Under the pieces are notes generated by a model. That model saw only the letters and a program-made list of their open reading frames with translations, was not told where the DNA came from and searched no databases. A stretch of 64,000 bases of DNA from contig JAHDSQ010000001.1 in NCBI GenBank assembly GCA_018432615.1, positions 94,459 to 158,458 of the forward strand, given 5' to 3'. Position numbers and translations under genes: made by a program. Below, in pieces: positions 44,922 through 54,772 of the stretch. Numbering within the stretch: position 1 is the first letter of the stretch; each line of letters opens with the position of its first letter. The stretch comes from Clostridia bacterium. GTDB taxonomy: Bacteria; Bacillota; Peptococcia; DRI-13; SM3-B62.

Positions 44922-45537
44922 GGGTCATCTGGGATATGACAAATTATTGCTGGCTACGAGAAACAAAGGAAAAATGATGGAGTTGAAGGAACACATAATC
45001 GGTATGCCAATTGAAATATTGACAATGGATGATATTTTCGATATACCTGAAGTTGAAGAGGATGGGGATACGTTCCTTGAAAATGCGAAAAAGAAAGCGG
45101 TTATAGCGGCAAAAGAAAGTGGGTATTTAACATTAGCTGACGATTCAGGCCTGGCAGTGGACGCTTTAAACGGACTTCCCGGGGTTCATTCGGCTCGTTT
45201 TGCCGGGGATGAAAGAAACGATGACCTGAATAACGTGAAGCTGCTGGAAATGTTAAAGGATGTGCCGCCCTTCCGGAGAACGGCTCGTTTTGTTTGTGCA
45301 ATCGTTATCGCAACACCCGAGGGAAAGACGTATGCCGCCGAGGGTTTATCTGAAGGGGTAATACTTGATAAGCCGAGGGGCACAGGGGGATTTGGCTATG
45401 ATCCGCTTTTTTATGTGCCGGAATTAAAGAAAACCTTTGCCGAATTGGATAAGAAGGAGAAAAACCTGGTCAGCCACCGGGGAAGGGCGTTGAAGCAGGC
45501 GGCAGAGACGCTGAAAATGCTTATTGAGGTCGGTTGA
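44911..45537 (+). CDS. rdgB: XTP/dITP diphosphatase (Ham1/RdgB)
   Basis: A 208-residue house-cleaning pyrophosphatase that hydrolyses non-canonical purine nucleotides such as dITP and XTP. It carries the substrate motif LLATRNKGK, the metal site [25 protein letters not shown] and the terminal VSHRGRALK. The ATG at 44911, just after GAGGAAGG, sits inside the end of rph. A TTGACA promoter for the following tRNAs begins 28 bases after its stop. Confidence 0.95.
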   Translation: MSSKGHLGYDKLLLATRNKGKMMELKEHIIGMPIEILTMDDIFDIPEVEEDGDTFLENAKKKAVIAAKESGYLTLADDSGLAVDALNGLPGVHSARFAGDERNDDLNNVKLLEMLKDVPPFRRTARFVCAIVIATPEGKTYAAEGLSEGVILDKPRGTGGFGYDPLFYVPELKKTFAELDKKEKNLVSHRGRALKQAAETLKMLIEVG

Positions 45538-45564
45538 GGCAGGATGAAGGATAGCGTAAATTGG

Positions 45565-45593
45565 TTGACAGCAAGCGGTTTTTTTGTTACTAT
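45565..45593 (+). promoter_or_regulatory. Promoter of tRNA cluster
   Basis: TTGACA (45565-45570), a 17-base spacer and TACTAT (45588-45593), ending 27 bases before the first tRNA. Confidence 0.8.
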
Positions 45594-45619
45594 ATCATTT
45601 GCTGTATGTTGATTATTTT

Positions 45620-45696
45620 GTGCCCATAGCTCAGCTGGATAGAGCAACGGCCTTCTAAGCCGTGAGTCCGGGGTTCGAATCCCTGTGGGCACGCCA
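45620..45696 (+). tRNA. tRNA-Arg (anticodon TCT)
   Basis: Acceptor GTGCCCA/TGGGCAC, anticodon stem ACGGC/GCCGT with loop CTTCTAA, T arm GGGTTCGAATCCC and an encoded CCA end. Decodes AGA. Confidence 0.97.
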
Positions 45697-45703
45697 TAAA
45701 CAT

Positions 45704-45780
45704 GGTGGCTGTGGCGAAGTGGTTAACGCACCGGATTGTGGCTCCGGCACTCGTGGGTTCAAGTCCCATCAGTCACCCCA
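45704..45780 (+). tRNA. tRNA-His (anticodon GTG)
   Basis: Acceptor GTGGCTG/CAGTCAC, with the extra G at position -1 (45704) facing C73 (45777) as in histidine tRNAs, anticodon loop TTGTGGC between CCGGA and TCCGG, and encoded CCA. Confidence 0.97.
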
Positions 45781-45799
45781 TACTAATATTCTATTTTTT

Positions 45800-45874
45800 T
45801 GGGGCGTCGCCAAGCGGTAAGGCAACGGACTCTGACTCCGTCATCCGTAGGTTCGAATCCTACCGCCCCAGCCA
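45800..45874 (+). tRNA. tRNA-Gln (anticodon CTG)
   Basis: Acceptor TGGGGCG/CGCCCCA, anticodon loop CTCTGAC between ACGGA and TCCGT, and encoded CCA. Reads CAG; the TTG isoacceptor is not in this cluster. Confidence 0.96.
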
Positions 45875-45888
45875 TTTAAAATACATGA

Positions 45889-45964
45889 GGGCCATTAGCT
45901 CAGCTGGTAGAGCACCTGACTCTTAATCAGGGTGTCCCGGGTTCGAATCCCTGATGGCCCACCA
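45889..45964 (+). tRNA. tRNA-Lys (anticodon CTT)
   Basis: Acceptor GGGCCAT/ATGGCCC, anticodon loop CTCTTAA between CCTGA and TCAGG, encoded CCA. Reads AAG. Confidence 0.97.
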
Positions 45965-45979
45965 TATTTCCCTTGATAT

Positions 45980-46062
45980 GCGGGAGTGGCGGAACTGGCA
46001 GACGCGCTGGATTTAGGATCCAGTGGGAGACCGTGGGGGTTCAAGTCCCTTCTCCCGCACCA
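45980..46062 (+). tRNA. tRNA-Leu (anticodon TAG)
   Basis: Acceptor GCGGGAG/CTCCCGC, anticodon loop TTTAGGA between CTGGA and TCCAG, a long variable arm typical of class II tRNAs, and encoded CCA. Confidence 0.97.
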
Positions 46063-46077
46063 TTAGATTGGGTAGAT

Positions 46078-46106
46078 TAGTGCCAGGTTATCAGCACTAG
46101 TTTTTT
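46078..46106 (+). terminator. Intrinsic terminator of tRNA cluster
   Basis: Stem TAGTGC/GCACTA with a ten-base loop, followed closely by six T, located 15 bases after the last tRNA. Confidence 0.65.
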
Positions 46107-46226
46107 ATTATTTGTTTTTATTATTTGAATGAAGATAATAAGCATTAATTGCCATGCGAATGGATTAAATTGGTTATACTGTAGAGGTTATACTTAGAGA
46201 AGTTACGATGTATGGGAGGAGAACAA

Positions 46227-47519
46227 ATGAAAGTTACTGCTGAAAGATTGGACAAAACAAGGGCCCAGGTAACTGTGGAAATATCCGAAGAGGAATTTGA
46301 GCCCTCGTTACAAAAGGCTTACCGGATAGTTGTGAAAAAAGTCCAGATTCCCGGGTTTAGAAAAGGAAAAGCACCACGCCGCATTCTCGAAAATATGTAT
46401 GGTAGGGAAATACTTATTGAGGATGCCATCAATGATGCAGTTCCCACTGCTTATGCAAAAGCCCTTGAGGAAATAAAAGATGAATACGTAGCGGTAGGGC
46501 AACCGGAATATGACATTGTCCAGATCGAAAAAGGTGAGCCTGTCATTTTTAAAGCCGCATTCGATATCAAGCCTGAGGTGGTTTTGGGCCAATACAAAGG
46601 GTTGGAACTCAAGAAAGAGAAAGTTGAAGTAACAAAAGAGCATGTTGATAAAGAGATATCCCTGATGCAGCAGCGTTATGCAAAATTGGAAGTTGTGGAA
46701 GGACCTGCACAGGATGGAGATATAGTAAGTATTGACTTTGAGGGCAGGATCGGCGAGGAGGCATTTCAGGGCGGCAAAGGGGAAAACTATTCCCTGGAGT
46801 TAGGTTCAAACACCTTTATCCCAGGCTTTGAGGAGCAGGTTGTCGGGATGGCCAAGGATGAAACAAAAGATGTTAAGGTTAACTTTCCCGAAGATTACCA
46901 GGCTGAAGAATTGGCAGGAAAAGAAGCAGTATTTACGGTAACAGTCAAGGAGATAAAAAGAAAAGAAGTGACGGAGCTGGACGACGAGTTCGCAAAAGAC
47001 GTATCTGAATTTGCTACGATGCAGGAATTAAGGGATGATATCGAGAATAAATTAAAGGAAGCGGCAGAGAAGAAAGCCGAGGAAACGTTAAAAGAAAGTG
47101 CCGTTAAACTGGCGGCGGAAAATGCCGAAATGGATGTGCCGCAGTCAATGATAGAAAGCAGAATCGATACATTGGTCGGGAACTTTGCTCAGGAGGTTCA
47201 GCGGCAGGGCATACCCTTAGAGTATTATCTTGAGGTTACTAAAAACACTATTGAGGACATGAGGGAAGGTTATCGTCCCAATGCGGAAGCTTCGGTACGT
47301 TCCGATCTGGTTTTGGAGGCTATAGCGAAGGAAGAAAAAATCGAAGTGACTCCTGAAGATGTCGATGAAGAGATAGAAAAATTTGCCAAACAAGTTAATC
47401 AGGAAAAAGAAAAGGTTCGCGAGATCATGGAAAAGCAGGGACAGATTTCTTCCATAGAGTTTGGTATAATGATGACAAAAGCGGTAGACCTTATAATTGC
47501 AGAGGCAAAAATAGAGTAA
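46227..47519 (+). CDS. tig: Trigger factor
   Basis: A 430-residue ribosome-bound chaperone and peptidyl-prolyl isomerase. The N-terminal ribosome-binding domain carries the VQIPGFRKGKAPR signature near residue 45. A central FKBP-type PPIase domain follows (DGDIVSIDFEGRIGEEAF through ELAGKEAVFTVTVKEIK), and the C-terminal half is helical and charged. GGGAGGAG lies six bases before the ATG at 46227; an in-frame upstream ATG at 46212 overlaps this site. It is first in a run with clpP and clpX, the standard order in Firmicutes and Proteobacteria. Confidence 0.96.
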   Translation: MKVTAERLDKTRAQVTVEISEEEFEPSLQKAYRIVVKKVQIPGFRKGKAPRRILENMYGREILIEDAINDAVPTAYAKALEEIKDEYVAVGQPEYDIVQIEKGEPVIFKAAFDIKPEVVLGQYKGLELKKEKVEVTKEHVDKEISLMQQRYAKLEVVEGPAQDGDIVSIDFEGRIGEEAFQGGKGENYSLELGSNTFIPGFEEQVVGMAKDETKDVKVNFPEDYQAEELAGKEAVFTVTVKEIKRKEVTELDDEFAKDVSEFATMQELRDDIENKLKEAAEKKAEETLKESAVKLAAENAEMDVPQSMIESRIDTLVGNFAQEVQRQGIPLEYYLEVTKNTIEDMREGYRPNAEASVRSDLVLEAIAKEEKIEVTPEDVDEEIEKFAKQVNQEKEKVREIMEKQGQISSIEFGIMMTKAVDLIIAEAKIE

Positions 47520-47557
47520 AAAAAGAGTGTTAACGGTTCCAAACGGAGGTGTTAGTT

Positions 47558-48199
47558 GTGTATAATAATAAACAGGGCTTCGACGGTCCGTCTTTGCAGA
47601 CACTTGTCCCCATGGTTGTTGAGCAGTCAAGCAGGGGCGAGCGTGCTTACGATATATATTCCAGGCTGTTGAAGGACAGAATCATTTTTTTGGGTTCGGC
47701 AATCGACGATAATGTGGCTAATCTGGTTATCGCTCAGTTATTGTTTCTGTACGCGGAAGACCCTGACAAGGATATTTCGCTGTACATTAACAGCCCGGGC
47801 GGTTCTATTACAGCAGGTATGGCTATTTATGATACCATGCAGTATATTCGCACAGATGTATCAACTATATGTGTGGGCTTGGCAGCGTCAATGGGTGCAT
47901 TTTTATTGGCTGCGGGAGCAAAGGGTAAGCGCTATGCTCTGCCTAATGCGGAGATATTGATTCATCAGCCTTCGGGAGGTGCCCAAGGTCAGGCTACCGA
48001 TATTGAAATCCATGCGAAAAGAATCATACACATCAGGGAGAAACTGAATAAGATATTAGCACAGAACACAGGACAGCCAATCCAAAGAATACAAGAAGAT
48101 ACAGAGCGAGACCGTTTTATGGATGCTGAAGAGGCTAAGAAGTATGGTATTATTGACGATTTACTTTTAAGGATTCCTGAAAACCCCAAGACCAAATAG
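47558..48199 (+). CDS. clpP: ATP-dependent Clp protease proteolytic subunit
   Basis: A 213-residue serine peptidase that forms the barrel degraded substrates enter after unfolding by ClpX or ClpC. The catalytic triad is visible as Ser111 in GLAASMGAF, His136 in ILIHQPSG and the Asp in the TERDRF segment. [17 protein letters not shown] is the conserved strand-turn region. GGAGGTG precedes the GTG at 47558 by six bases, so this start is preferred over the GTG at 47549, which overlaps the ribosome site. clpX follows 15 bases downstream. Confidence 0.96.
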   Translation: MYNNKQGFDGPSLQTLVPMVVEQSSRGERAYDIYSRLLKDRIIFLGSAIDDNVANLVIAQLLFLYAEDPDKDISLYINSPGGSITAGMAIYDTMQYIRTDVSTICVGLAASMGAFLLAAGAKGKRYALPNAEILIHQPSGGAQGQATDIEIHAKRIIHIREKLNKILAQNTGQPIQRIQEDTERDRFMDAEEAKKYGIIDDLLLRIPENPKTK

Positions 48200-48214
48200 T
48201 TAAGAGGTGAAACT

Positions 48215-49477
48215 ATGTACAAATTTGGGGACGAGAAAGGGCAACTGAAGTGTTCTTTTTGTGGCAAAATGCAAGATCAGGTAAAAAAACTGGTGGCAGG
48301 TCCGGGCGTTTACATCTGCGACGAATGTATTGAGCTATGCAACGAGATAATAGAAGAAGAATTAGCAGAAGACGTTGGTCTTGATATCGGTGAGATACCG
48401 AAACCTAAGGAAATTAAAGATATTCTTGATCAATATGTCATTGATCAGGAACCGGCGAAAAAAACGATGGCAGTTGCCGTTTATAACCATTATAAACGGA
48501 TCAACATGGGAATAAGGACAGACGATGTGGAACTGCAAAAGAGTAACATCATTATGCTGGGGCCTACAGGAAGCGGCAAGACCTTATTGGCGCAAACCTT
48601 AGCCCGCATCTTGAATGTTCCTTTTGCTATCGCAGATGCCACCTCCCTCACCGAGGCGGGGTATGTGGGAGAAGATGTGGAAAACATCTTACTGAAGCTT
48701 ATCCAGGCCGCGGATTATGACGTGGAAAAGGCAGAGAAGGGTATAGTATACATCGATGAAATCGACAAGGTTGCCAGAAAATCCGAGAACCCCTCGATTA
48801 CAAGAGATGTTTCCGGTGAAGGGGTGCAACAGGCCCTACTGAAAATATTGGAGGGAACTGTGGCCAGCGTTCCGCCTCAGGGTGGGCGTAAACACCCTCA
48901 TCAGGAATTTATTCAGTTGGATACGACCAACATTCTCTTTATCTGTGGAGGAGCCTTTGAAGGTATTGATAAGATTATCCATAATCGTATTGGTAAGAAG
49001 GTAATGGGCTTTGGCGCAGATATCAAGAGCAAGACGGAGGTCAAGGTTGGAGAGGTTCTCAGCAAGATACTGCCCACGGATCTTGTCAAGTATGGGTTGA
49101 TTCCCGAATTTGTCGGGCGGATGCCGATAGTTGTTACTTTGGATGCTCTTGACGAGAATGCCTTGGTACGCATACTGACAGAGCCTAAAAATGCCTTGGT
49201 TAAGCAGTACCAGAAGTTTCTCGAGCTTGACAATGTCTCCCTGGAGTTCAAGGCTGATGCACTTCAGGCCATTGCGGCGGAAGCAATTAAACGAAATACC
49301 GGCGCCCGGGGCTTGCGGTCGATAATCGAGTCATTAATGCGCGATGTGATGTATGAGATACCTTCAAGGAGAGACATCAACAAGTGTATTGTCACAAAAG
49401 ATGTTGTTAAGAACAATGAAGAGCCGTTGCTCGTCACGACTAGTGAGCGCAAAAAGAAGAAAGAGGAATCAGCTTAA
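48215..49477 (+). CDS. clpX: ATP-dependent Clp protease ATP-binding subunit ClpX
   Basis: A 420-residue AAA+ unfoldase that feeds substrates to ClpP. The N-terminal zinc domain has Cys13, Cys16, Cys35 and Cys38. Walker A is GPTGSGKT, Walker [10 protein letters not shown], and the IGF-type ClpP-docking loop appears as the [11 protein letters not shown] region. Sensor segments ([19 protein letters not shown]) are intact. RBS GAGGTGA precedes the ATG. A stem-loop shared with the converging spore-protein gene follows. Confidence 0.97.
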   Translation: MYKFGDEKGQLKCSFCGKMQDQVKKLVAGPGVYICDECIELCNEIIEEELAEDVGLDIGEIPKPKEIKDILDQYVIDQEPAKKTMAVAVYNHYKRINMGIRTDDVELQKSNIIMLGPTGSGKTLLAQTLARILNVPFAIADATSLTEAGYVGEDVENILLKLIQAADYDVEKAEKGIVYIDEIDKVARKSENPSITRDVSGEGVQQALLKILEGTVASVPPQGGRKHPHQEFIQLDTTNILFICGGAFEGIDKIIHNRIGKKVMGFGADIKSKTEVKVGEVLSKILPTDLVKYGLIPEFVGRMPIVVTLDALDENALVRILTEPKNALVKQYQKFLELDNVSLEFKADALQAIAAEAIKRNTGARGLRSIIESLMRDVMYEIPSRRDINKCIVTKDVVKNNEEPLLVTTSERKKKKEESA

Positions 49478-49498
49478 AAAAACATAAAGAGTAAATAA

Positions 49499-49523
49499 AT
49501 AGCCAGGCATAACGCCTGGCTAT
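49499..49523. terminator. Bidirectional stem-loop between clpX and SASP gene
   Basis: Ten-bp perfect stem ATAGCCAGGC/GCCTGGCTAT with a five-base loop. On the minus strand it is followed by TTTATTTAC, a usable T-rich tail for the spore protein gene; the plus-strand tail is weak. Confidence 0.75.
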
Positions 49524-49535
49524 TGAGCTTCGAAA

Positions 49536-49724
49536 CTAAAGAGGATTAGCATTAGCTGTTGTTAAGTTTCTCTGTGCCATTTGGATGGCTGTTTTGACCA
49601 TGTTGCCACAGTCGCGGGATGAGACGTTGCCAAAGTCACCTTCTGCTCGTACCCGATCAAAGAAACCCAACTCTTTGGCAATTTCCATCTTAAGAGAATC
49701 TGACATTACGCGTCCATTTCTCAT
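49536..49724 (-). CDS. Alpha/beta-type small acid-soluble spore protein
   Basis: A 62-residue protein with both family signatures: LKMEIAKELGFFDRV and the C-terminal GNVSSRDCGNMVKTAIQMAQRNL. Such proteins coat and protect DNA in the dormant spore and are degraded by the GPR protease at germination. The ATG at 49724 is preceded on the minus strand by AAGGAGGATC at good spacing; an upstream start at 49772 adds sixteen poorly conserved residues and is rejected. It converges on clpX. This gene is the most direct evidence that the organism sporulates. Confidence 0.93.
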   Translation of the reverse strand: MRNGRVMSDSLKMEIAKELGFFDRVRAEGDFGNVSSRDCGNMVKTAIQMAQRNLTTANANPL

Positions 49725-49940
49725 GGGATGATCCTCCTTTTTTGTTTTTCGGCCCGTTATTATTTTTTGCAAAATAGATTTAATAATTTAATAAAAATAT
49801 TTCCATAGATGTCATATTTCTTAAAAAAAGCTGCCGGGGAACAAATGGTGGCTTATTTTATGCGCTTAATGCATCGACTTCTGCCCGAAAAGCAGGATAA
49901 AAGAGCCTGTGGCAGGTCATAATAAGAGCACAGTGGAAAT

Positions 49941-51653
49941 ATGGGAAGTGATGATGCGTTGAACGGGGAATTCGCCGGAATTTTTATGATGCTGCAGGTA
50001 TTTTTTGTTATCGTGATAGGTCTTTATTTTTTGAATCTCTTGCGTGGACAGCAGGGAAGTAAGACGGCTGTTTCAAAGGAATCGCGGAAGGAACTGGACA
50101 AACTTGAGCGCATGAGGAAGGTGAAACTAAGCCAGCCACTGGCAGAACGGACCAGGCCCAGCAGCTTTGCGGACATAGTAGGGCAAGAGGAAGGCATCCA
50201 GGCTTTGCGGGCTGCCTTATGCGGGCCTAACCCTCAGCACATCATAGTATACGGCCCGCCGGGTGTAGGAAAAACAGCGGCGGCAAGGCTTGTTTTGGAG
50301 GAAGCAAAAAAGAACCCCCTTTCTCCATTCGACAAAGAAGCGAAATTTTTAGAGGTAGATGGGGCAACTTCCCGTTTCGACGAAAGAGGTATTGCCGATC
50401 CTTTGATCGGTTCGGTCCATGATCCCATTTATCAGGGAGCGGGAGCAATGGGGGTAGCGGGTATCCCTCAGCCTAAGCCGGGGGCGGTAACAAAGGCTCA
50501 CGGAGGAGTGCTGTTCATTGATGAGATCGGGGAGCTTCACCATATGCAGATCAATAAGCTGTTAAAGGTCCTGGAAGACAGAAAGGTAACGATGGAAAGC
50601 GCCTACTACTCCACTGAGGATGCCAATATACCCAGTCATATCCATGATATTTTCCAAAACGGCTTGCCGGCTGATTTTCGTTTGATTGCGGCAACAACAA
50701 GGCAGCCCCATGAGATTCCTCCGGCAATACGTTCGCGCTGCGTAGAGGTATTTTTTCGTAATCTCCTGCCTCATGAGATAGGCATTATCGGAAAAAACGG
50801 TGCGGATAAAATCGGGGTCCCGGCTGCCAACGAGGCTTTAGATGTACTTGTTAAATATGCCAACAACGGTAGGGAGGCCGTGAATATCATTCAAATTGCC
50901 GCCGGTTTGGCTTTGATGAAGAAGAAAAAGATGATAACGGCTAAAGAAATCGAATGGGTCGTAAATTGCGGGCACTATTCGCCGCGGCCGGAAAAAAAGG
51001 TGCCCGACGAACCGCAGGTTGGGCAGGTGAGCGGTCTGGCGGTTTACGGGTGCAATATGGGTATGCTGTTAGAAATAGAAGTGTGCGTAATGCCGGTGAA
51101 TACAACTAACGGCAATATTATTATAACGGGCATCGTGGAAGAAGAGGAAATGCACGCCACGGCAGGATATACCACACGTCGCAAGAGCATGGCCAAGGGA
51201 TCGGTGGAGAATGTTTTGACGGTGCTTAGACACAGTTTGGGCTTGGATTGCAGGAATTATGATTTGCATGTAAATTTCCCGGGGGGTATCCCTGCAGACG
51301 GTCCATCGGCAGGGATAGCTATTGCTGTTGGCATTTATTCCGCTATTACCGGGACCCCTGTCGACAATACCGTTGCTATGACGGGAGAGCTTTCGATACG
51401 CGGTAAGGTAAAGCCGGTGGGAGGGATAGTGGCGAAAGTAGAGGCCGCACGATTAGCAGGTGCGGAAAAGGTGATTATTCCGCAAGAGAACTGGCAAACG
51501 GTTTTTTCTGAGATGGGAATAACGGTGGTTGGTGTTGAGAGGATAGAGGAAGTGATAGAACAAGCGCTGTTACCTAAACACACCGAATGCAATACAGTTG
51601 TTAACAATGTGAAGCAAGCGAAACAGAGCCAAATATGCCCCCTGATTTCGTAG
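49941..51653 (+). CDS. lonB: ATP-dependent protease LonB
   Basis: A 570-residue membrane-tethered Lon-type protease of spore-formers. An N-terminal hydrophobic segment (FAGIFMMLQVFFVIVIGLYFL) anchors it. The AAA+ domain shows IVGQEEGIQALRAALCGPNPQ, Walker A GPPGVGKT and Walker B GVLFIDEIGEL. The Lon protease domain carries the Ser-Lys dyad as Ser456 in ADGPSAG and Lys499 in GGIVAKVEAA. The large N-terminal domain of LonA is absent, as expected. No strong ribosome site precedes the ATG at 49941. In Bacillus subtilis lonB is transcribed in the forespore. Confidence 0.93.
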   Translation: MGSDDALNGEFAGIFMMLQVFFVIVIGLYFLNLLRGQQGSKTAVSKESRKELDKLERMRKVKLSQPLAERTRPSSFADIVGQEEGIQALRAALCGPNPQHIIVYGPPGVGKTAAARLVLEEAKKNPLSPFDKEAKFLEVDGATSRFDERGIADPLIGSVHDPIYQGAGAMGVAGIPQPKPGAVTKAHGGVLFIDEIGELHHMQINKLLKVLEDRKVTMESAYYSTEDANIPSHIHDIFQNGLPADFRLIAATTRQPHEIPPAIRSRCVEVFFRNLLPHEIGIIGKNGADKIGVPAANEALDVLVKYANNGREAVNIIQIAAGLALMKKKKMITAKEIEWVVNCGHYSPRPEKKVPDEPQVGQVSGLAVYGCNMGMLLEIEVCVMPVNTTNGNIIITGIVEEEEMHATAGYTTRRKSMAKGSVENVLTVLRHSLGLDCRNYDLHVNFPGGIPADGPSAGIAIAVGIYSAITGTPVDNTVAMTGELSIRGKVKPVGGIVAKVEAARLAGAEKVIIPQENWQTVFSEMGITVVGVERIEEVIEQALLPKHTECNTVVNNVKQAKQSQICPLIS

Positions 51654-51753
51654 AACCATATCTTGTCGTTTTGATGCAATCCAAAAACCCGCCGCATACT
51701 CGTGGCCTCAGTCGTGAGTCAGGCGGGCTTAGTTGCTTAAGCCACTATAATTA

Positions 51754-51783
51754 TTGGCGTGTACATGTTAAAATATATATGAT
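51754..51783 (+). promoter_or_regulatory. Candidate promoter of lon
   Basis: TTGGCG (51754-51759), 18-base spacer, TATGAT (51778-51783), about 50 bases before the lon ATG. A GGCTTA/TAAGCC hairpin lies just upstream at 51726-51743. Confidence 0.45.
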
Positions 51784-51833
51784 GTTGAATAAGGGGATAG
51801 AATTGTATTATCAGCGGGAGGTGTAATACAAAC

Positions 51834-54170
51834 ATGACAAAAACGGAACAAAATGAACGTACAATGCCGCTGCTTCCCCTGCGAGGTGTGATGGTCTTTC
51901 CATATATGGTCATACACCTTGATGTAGGGCGGGAGAAATCGATTAAAGCTCTCGAAGAAGCAATGCTCAATGACCGCGAGATATTTTTAGCTGCCCAAAA
52001 GGATGCCCAGCATGATGACCCACAACAGAATGATATCTATCAAGTCGGCAGCGTAGCTGAAATAAAACAATTACTAAAACTTCCGGGGGGCACAATCCGG
52101 GTTTTAGTTGAGGGCTTAAGCCGTGGAAAAATCGAAGAATATCTTGAAGAGGAGTCCTATTACCGTGTCAGAATTGTAGAATATGAGGAGGATACGGATA
52201 AGACTTCCGAGATTACGGCTCTTATGCAAAATCTCATTAACCAATTTGAGCAATACGTTAAGCTGAGTAAAAAGATTGCTCCGGAAAGTGTGGTAGGAAT
52301 CGTTACTATTGAGGAACCACATCGCTTGGCTGATCTTATTGCTGCTCATCTAAACCTGAAAATACCTGACAAACAGGCGCTGCTCGAGGCGATAGATATT
52401 AAAACCAGGTTAGAAAGGCTGTCTTTGATTATTGCGGGAGAGCTTGAGATTTTGGAACTTGAGCGAAAAATCAACATGCGCGTGCGCAAGCAGATGGAAA
52501 AAACCCAGAAAGAATACTACCTGCGGGAGCAAATGAAAGCTATTCAAAAGGAACTGGGGGAAAAGGACGAACGCGGTGCGGAGAACGAGGAGTATCGTAA
52601 AAAGATCAAGGAAGCCGGGTTAACCGGAGAGGTTGAAGAAAAAGCCCTCAAGGAACTGGATAGATTAAACAAAATGCCTCCAATGGTAGCGGAATCGGCA
52701 GTTATCAGGAATTACCTAGATTGGTTGCTGTCCATTCCCTGGAACAAGACAACGGAAGATAAAATAGACATTAAGAGGGCCGAAAAAATACTCAACGAAG
52801 ACCATTACGGATTAGAGAAGGCTAAGGAAAGAATCCTGGAATATTTGGCAGTCAGGAAGCTGACTCAAAAAATCAAAGGCCCCATTATTTGTTTTGTGGG
52901 TCCTCCGGGAGTTGGGAAGACTTCTTTGGCAAAATCGGTGGCCAGGGCTTTGGAACGCAAGTTTGTGCGCATGTCTTTAGGCGGGGTGCGAGACGAAGCC
53001 GAAATACGGGGTCATCGGCGGACATATGTGGGAGCGATGCCGGGACGGATTGTGCAAGGACTGAAAAATGCCGGGACAAGGAATCCGGTTTTTCTCCTTG
53101 ATGAAGTCGACAAAATGAGCACGGATTTTCGCGGAGACCCTTCCGCTGCCCTTTTGGAAGTGCTCGATCCGGAGCAAAATAATACGTTCAGTGACCATTA
53201 CATCGAAGTGCCGGTGGATTTATCCCAGGTATTATTTATTACCACAGCCAATGTTTCTTATAGCATTCCCCGGCCTTTGCTGGATAGGATGGAACTGATA
53301 CACATTTCAAGTTATACTGAGGATGAAAAGCTGAATATCGCGAAGAGCTATCTCTTGCCTAAGCAGGTTAAAGAGCATGGCTTGAAAAAAAGTCAGTTCA
53401 CGCTCAGCGAAAATGCTATCGTTGAGATTATTCGCCGTTACACAAGGGAAGCTGGGGTCAGAAATCTGGAGAGGGAATTGGCCAGCCTTTGCCGTAAGGT
53501 TGCCAAAAAGATTGCCGCTGGAACAAAAAAAAGAGTAAGTATCAGCAGTAAAAACCTTGCTGAGTATCTAGGAATTCCACGTTACCATTATGGTGTTTCG
53601 GAGAAGGAAAACATGGTTGGAGTGGTGACCGGGCTTGGCTGGACCGAGGTAGGCGGAGACGTTTTGAACATTGAGGTTACAATGGTTAAAGGTAAAGGTA
53701 ATCTGACACTTACCGGGAAATTAGGGGACGTCATGAAAGAATCTGCTCAGGCAGGGTTTACCTATGTACGTTCCAGGGCCGAGGAGCTAAACATTACTGA
53801 GAGTTCTTATGGGGACTACGATATCCATATCCACGTCCCGGAGGGGGCTATACCAAAAGACGGTCCTTCCGCCGGTATCACCATGGCAACCGCTTTAGCT
53901 TCCGCTTTGACCAACAGAAAAGTAAAGAGCGAAGTGGCAATGACAGGGGAGATTACTTTGCGGGGACGGGTATTGCCGGTTGGCGGCATCAAGGAAAAGG
54001 TCTTAGCCGCTCATAGGGCGGGAAGTAAAGTGATAATTTTACCGTCGGAGAATAAAAAGGATTTAGAGGATATCCCTGTAAATATAAAAAAGAACCTGGA
54101 ATTTGTTCTGGTCGAACATATGGATCAGGTCCTGGAGGTTGCTTTGGAAGATGAAAGTAAAAAAAGCTGA
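51834..54170 (+). CDS. lon: ATP-dependent protease La (LonA)
   Basis: A 778-residue cytoplasmic AAA+ serine protease for damaged and regulatory proteins. The N-terminal substrate domain begins [26 protein letters not shown]. Coiled-coil segments ([23 protein letters not shown]) lead to Walker [10 protein letters not shown] and Walker [11 protein letters not shown]. The protease dyad is Ser679 (PKDGPSAG) and Lys722 ([14 protein letters not shown]), the same numbers as in the E. coli enzyme. GGAGGTG lies about ten bases before the ATG. The 3' end overlaps engB by 20 bases, a conserved Firmicutes arrangement. Confidence 0.97.
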   Translation: MTKTEQNERTMPLLPLRGVMVFPYMVIHLDVGREKSIKALEEAMLNDREIFLAAQKDAQHDDPQQNDIYQVGSVAEIKQLLKLPGGTIRVLVEGLSRGKIEEYLEEESYYRVRIVEYEEDTDKTSEITALMQNLINQFEQYVKLSKKIAPESVVGIVTIEEPHRLADLIAAHLNLKIPDKQALLEAIDIKTRLERLSLIIAGELEILELERKINMRVRKQMEKTQKEYYLREQMKAIQKELGEKDERGAENEEYRKKIKEAGLTGEVEEKALKELDRLNKMPPMVAESAVIRNYLDWLLSIPWNKTTEDKIDIKRAEKILNEDHYGLEKAKERILEYLAVRKLTQKIKGPIICFVGPPGVGKTSLAKSVARALERKFVRMSLGGVRDEAEIRGHRRTYVGAMPGRIVQGLKNAGTRNPVFLLDEVDKMSTDFRGDPSAALLEVLDPEQNNTFSDHYIEVPVDLSQVLFITTANVSYSIPRPLLDRMELIHISSYTEDEKLNIAKSYLLPKQVKEHGLKKSQFTLSENAIVEIIRRYTREAGVRNLERELASLCRKVAKKIAAGTKKRVSISSKNLAEYLGIPRYHYGVSEKENMVGVVTGLGWTEVGGDVLNIEVTMVKGKGNLTLTGKLGDVMKESAQAGFTYVRSRAEELNITESSYGDYDIHIHVPEGAIPKDGPSAGITMATALASALTNRKVKSEVAMTGEITLRGRVLPVGGIKEKVLAAHRAGSKVIILPSENKKDLEDIPVNIKKNLEFVLVEHMDQVLEVALEDESKKS

Positions 54171-54744
54171 ATATATCATTAGTGCCGTTGGGCCCGGGCA
54201 GTATCCTGAGGGCGAACAACCGGAAATTGCCCTGCTCGGGCGTTCGAACGTGGGTAAATCATCATTGATTAACAAGTTCGTCAATAGAAAAAGTCTGGCA
54301 CGTACCAGCAGCCGTCCCGGAAAAACACAGGCCATAAATTTTTATCACATCAACGATGCCTGGTATTTTGTCGATCTTCCGGGGTATGGTTTTGCGAAGG
54401 TATCAAAGGCGCAAAAGGAGGCCTGGGGTAAGTTTATTAACGAGTATTTATCCTCCCGGGAACAACTGGCTGGTGTTATCCAGATTGTTGACCTGCGACA
54501 TCCGCCCTCCGCAGACGATGTAACAATGTACGAGTGGGTTGTGGCTTCGGGCATTCCCTATCTGATTGTTGCAACCAAGGCTGATAAGGTTTCCCGGGGA
54601 CAGTGGCAAAAGCATGAAATGATTATTCGAAAAAGGCTGAATGCCCCGAAAGATGCTCCTGTTTTGTTGTTTTCATCCCTGTCAGGCTCAGGGAGCGAGG
54701 AGTTGGGAGTCTGGCTTGAGGAGCTTTTAGAGAAGACGAATTAA
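54151..54744 (+). CDS. engB: Ribosome biogenesis GTPase EngB (YsxC/YihA)
   Basis: A 197-residue TrmE-Era-like GTPase needed for assembly of the large ribosomal subunit. G1 is GRSNVGKSS (residues 30-38), followed by [14 protein letters not shown] (G2), [10 protein letters not shown] (G3) and VATKADK (G4). The ATG at 54151 gives the normal N-terminus [12 protein letters not shown]; earlier in-frame codons lie deep inside lon. A shared terminator follows directly. Confidence 0.95.
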   Translation: MKVKKAEYIISAVGPGQYPEGEQPEIALLGRSNVGKSSLINKFVNRKSLARTSSRPGKTQAINFYHINDAWYFVDLPGYGFAKVSKAQKEAWGKFINEYLSSREQLAGVIQIVDLRHPPSADDVTMYEWVVASGIPYLIVATKADKVSRGQWQKHEMIIRKRLNAPKDAPVLLFSSLSGSGSEELGVWLEELLEKTN

Positions 54745-54745
54745 A

Positions 54746-54772
54746 AAAGCTGTAGCTTTTTGCTACAGCTTT
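54746..54772. terminator. Bidirectional terminator between engB and repressor gene
   Basis: Perfect 11-bp stem AAAGCTGTAGC/GCTACAGCTTT with a TTTTT loop; T-rich on both exits. It includes the stop codon of the minus-strand repressor gene, so each convergent transcript ends on the same hairpin. Confidence 0.9.

Noticed and set aside
45702..45926. Plus-strand 74-codon frame across the tRNA cluster.
   Set aside because: It runs through three tRNA genes with complete cloverleaf pairing and cannot be a protein gene.
51688..51727. CCCGCC/GGCGGG inverted repeat after lonB considered as a terminator.
   Set aside because: The loop is 28 bases with poor inner pairing and no T run follows; only a hint of a terminator remains.
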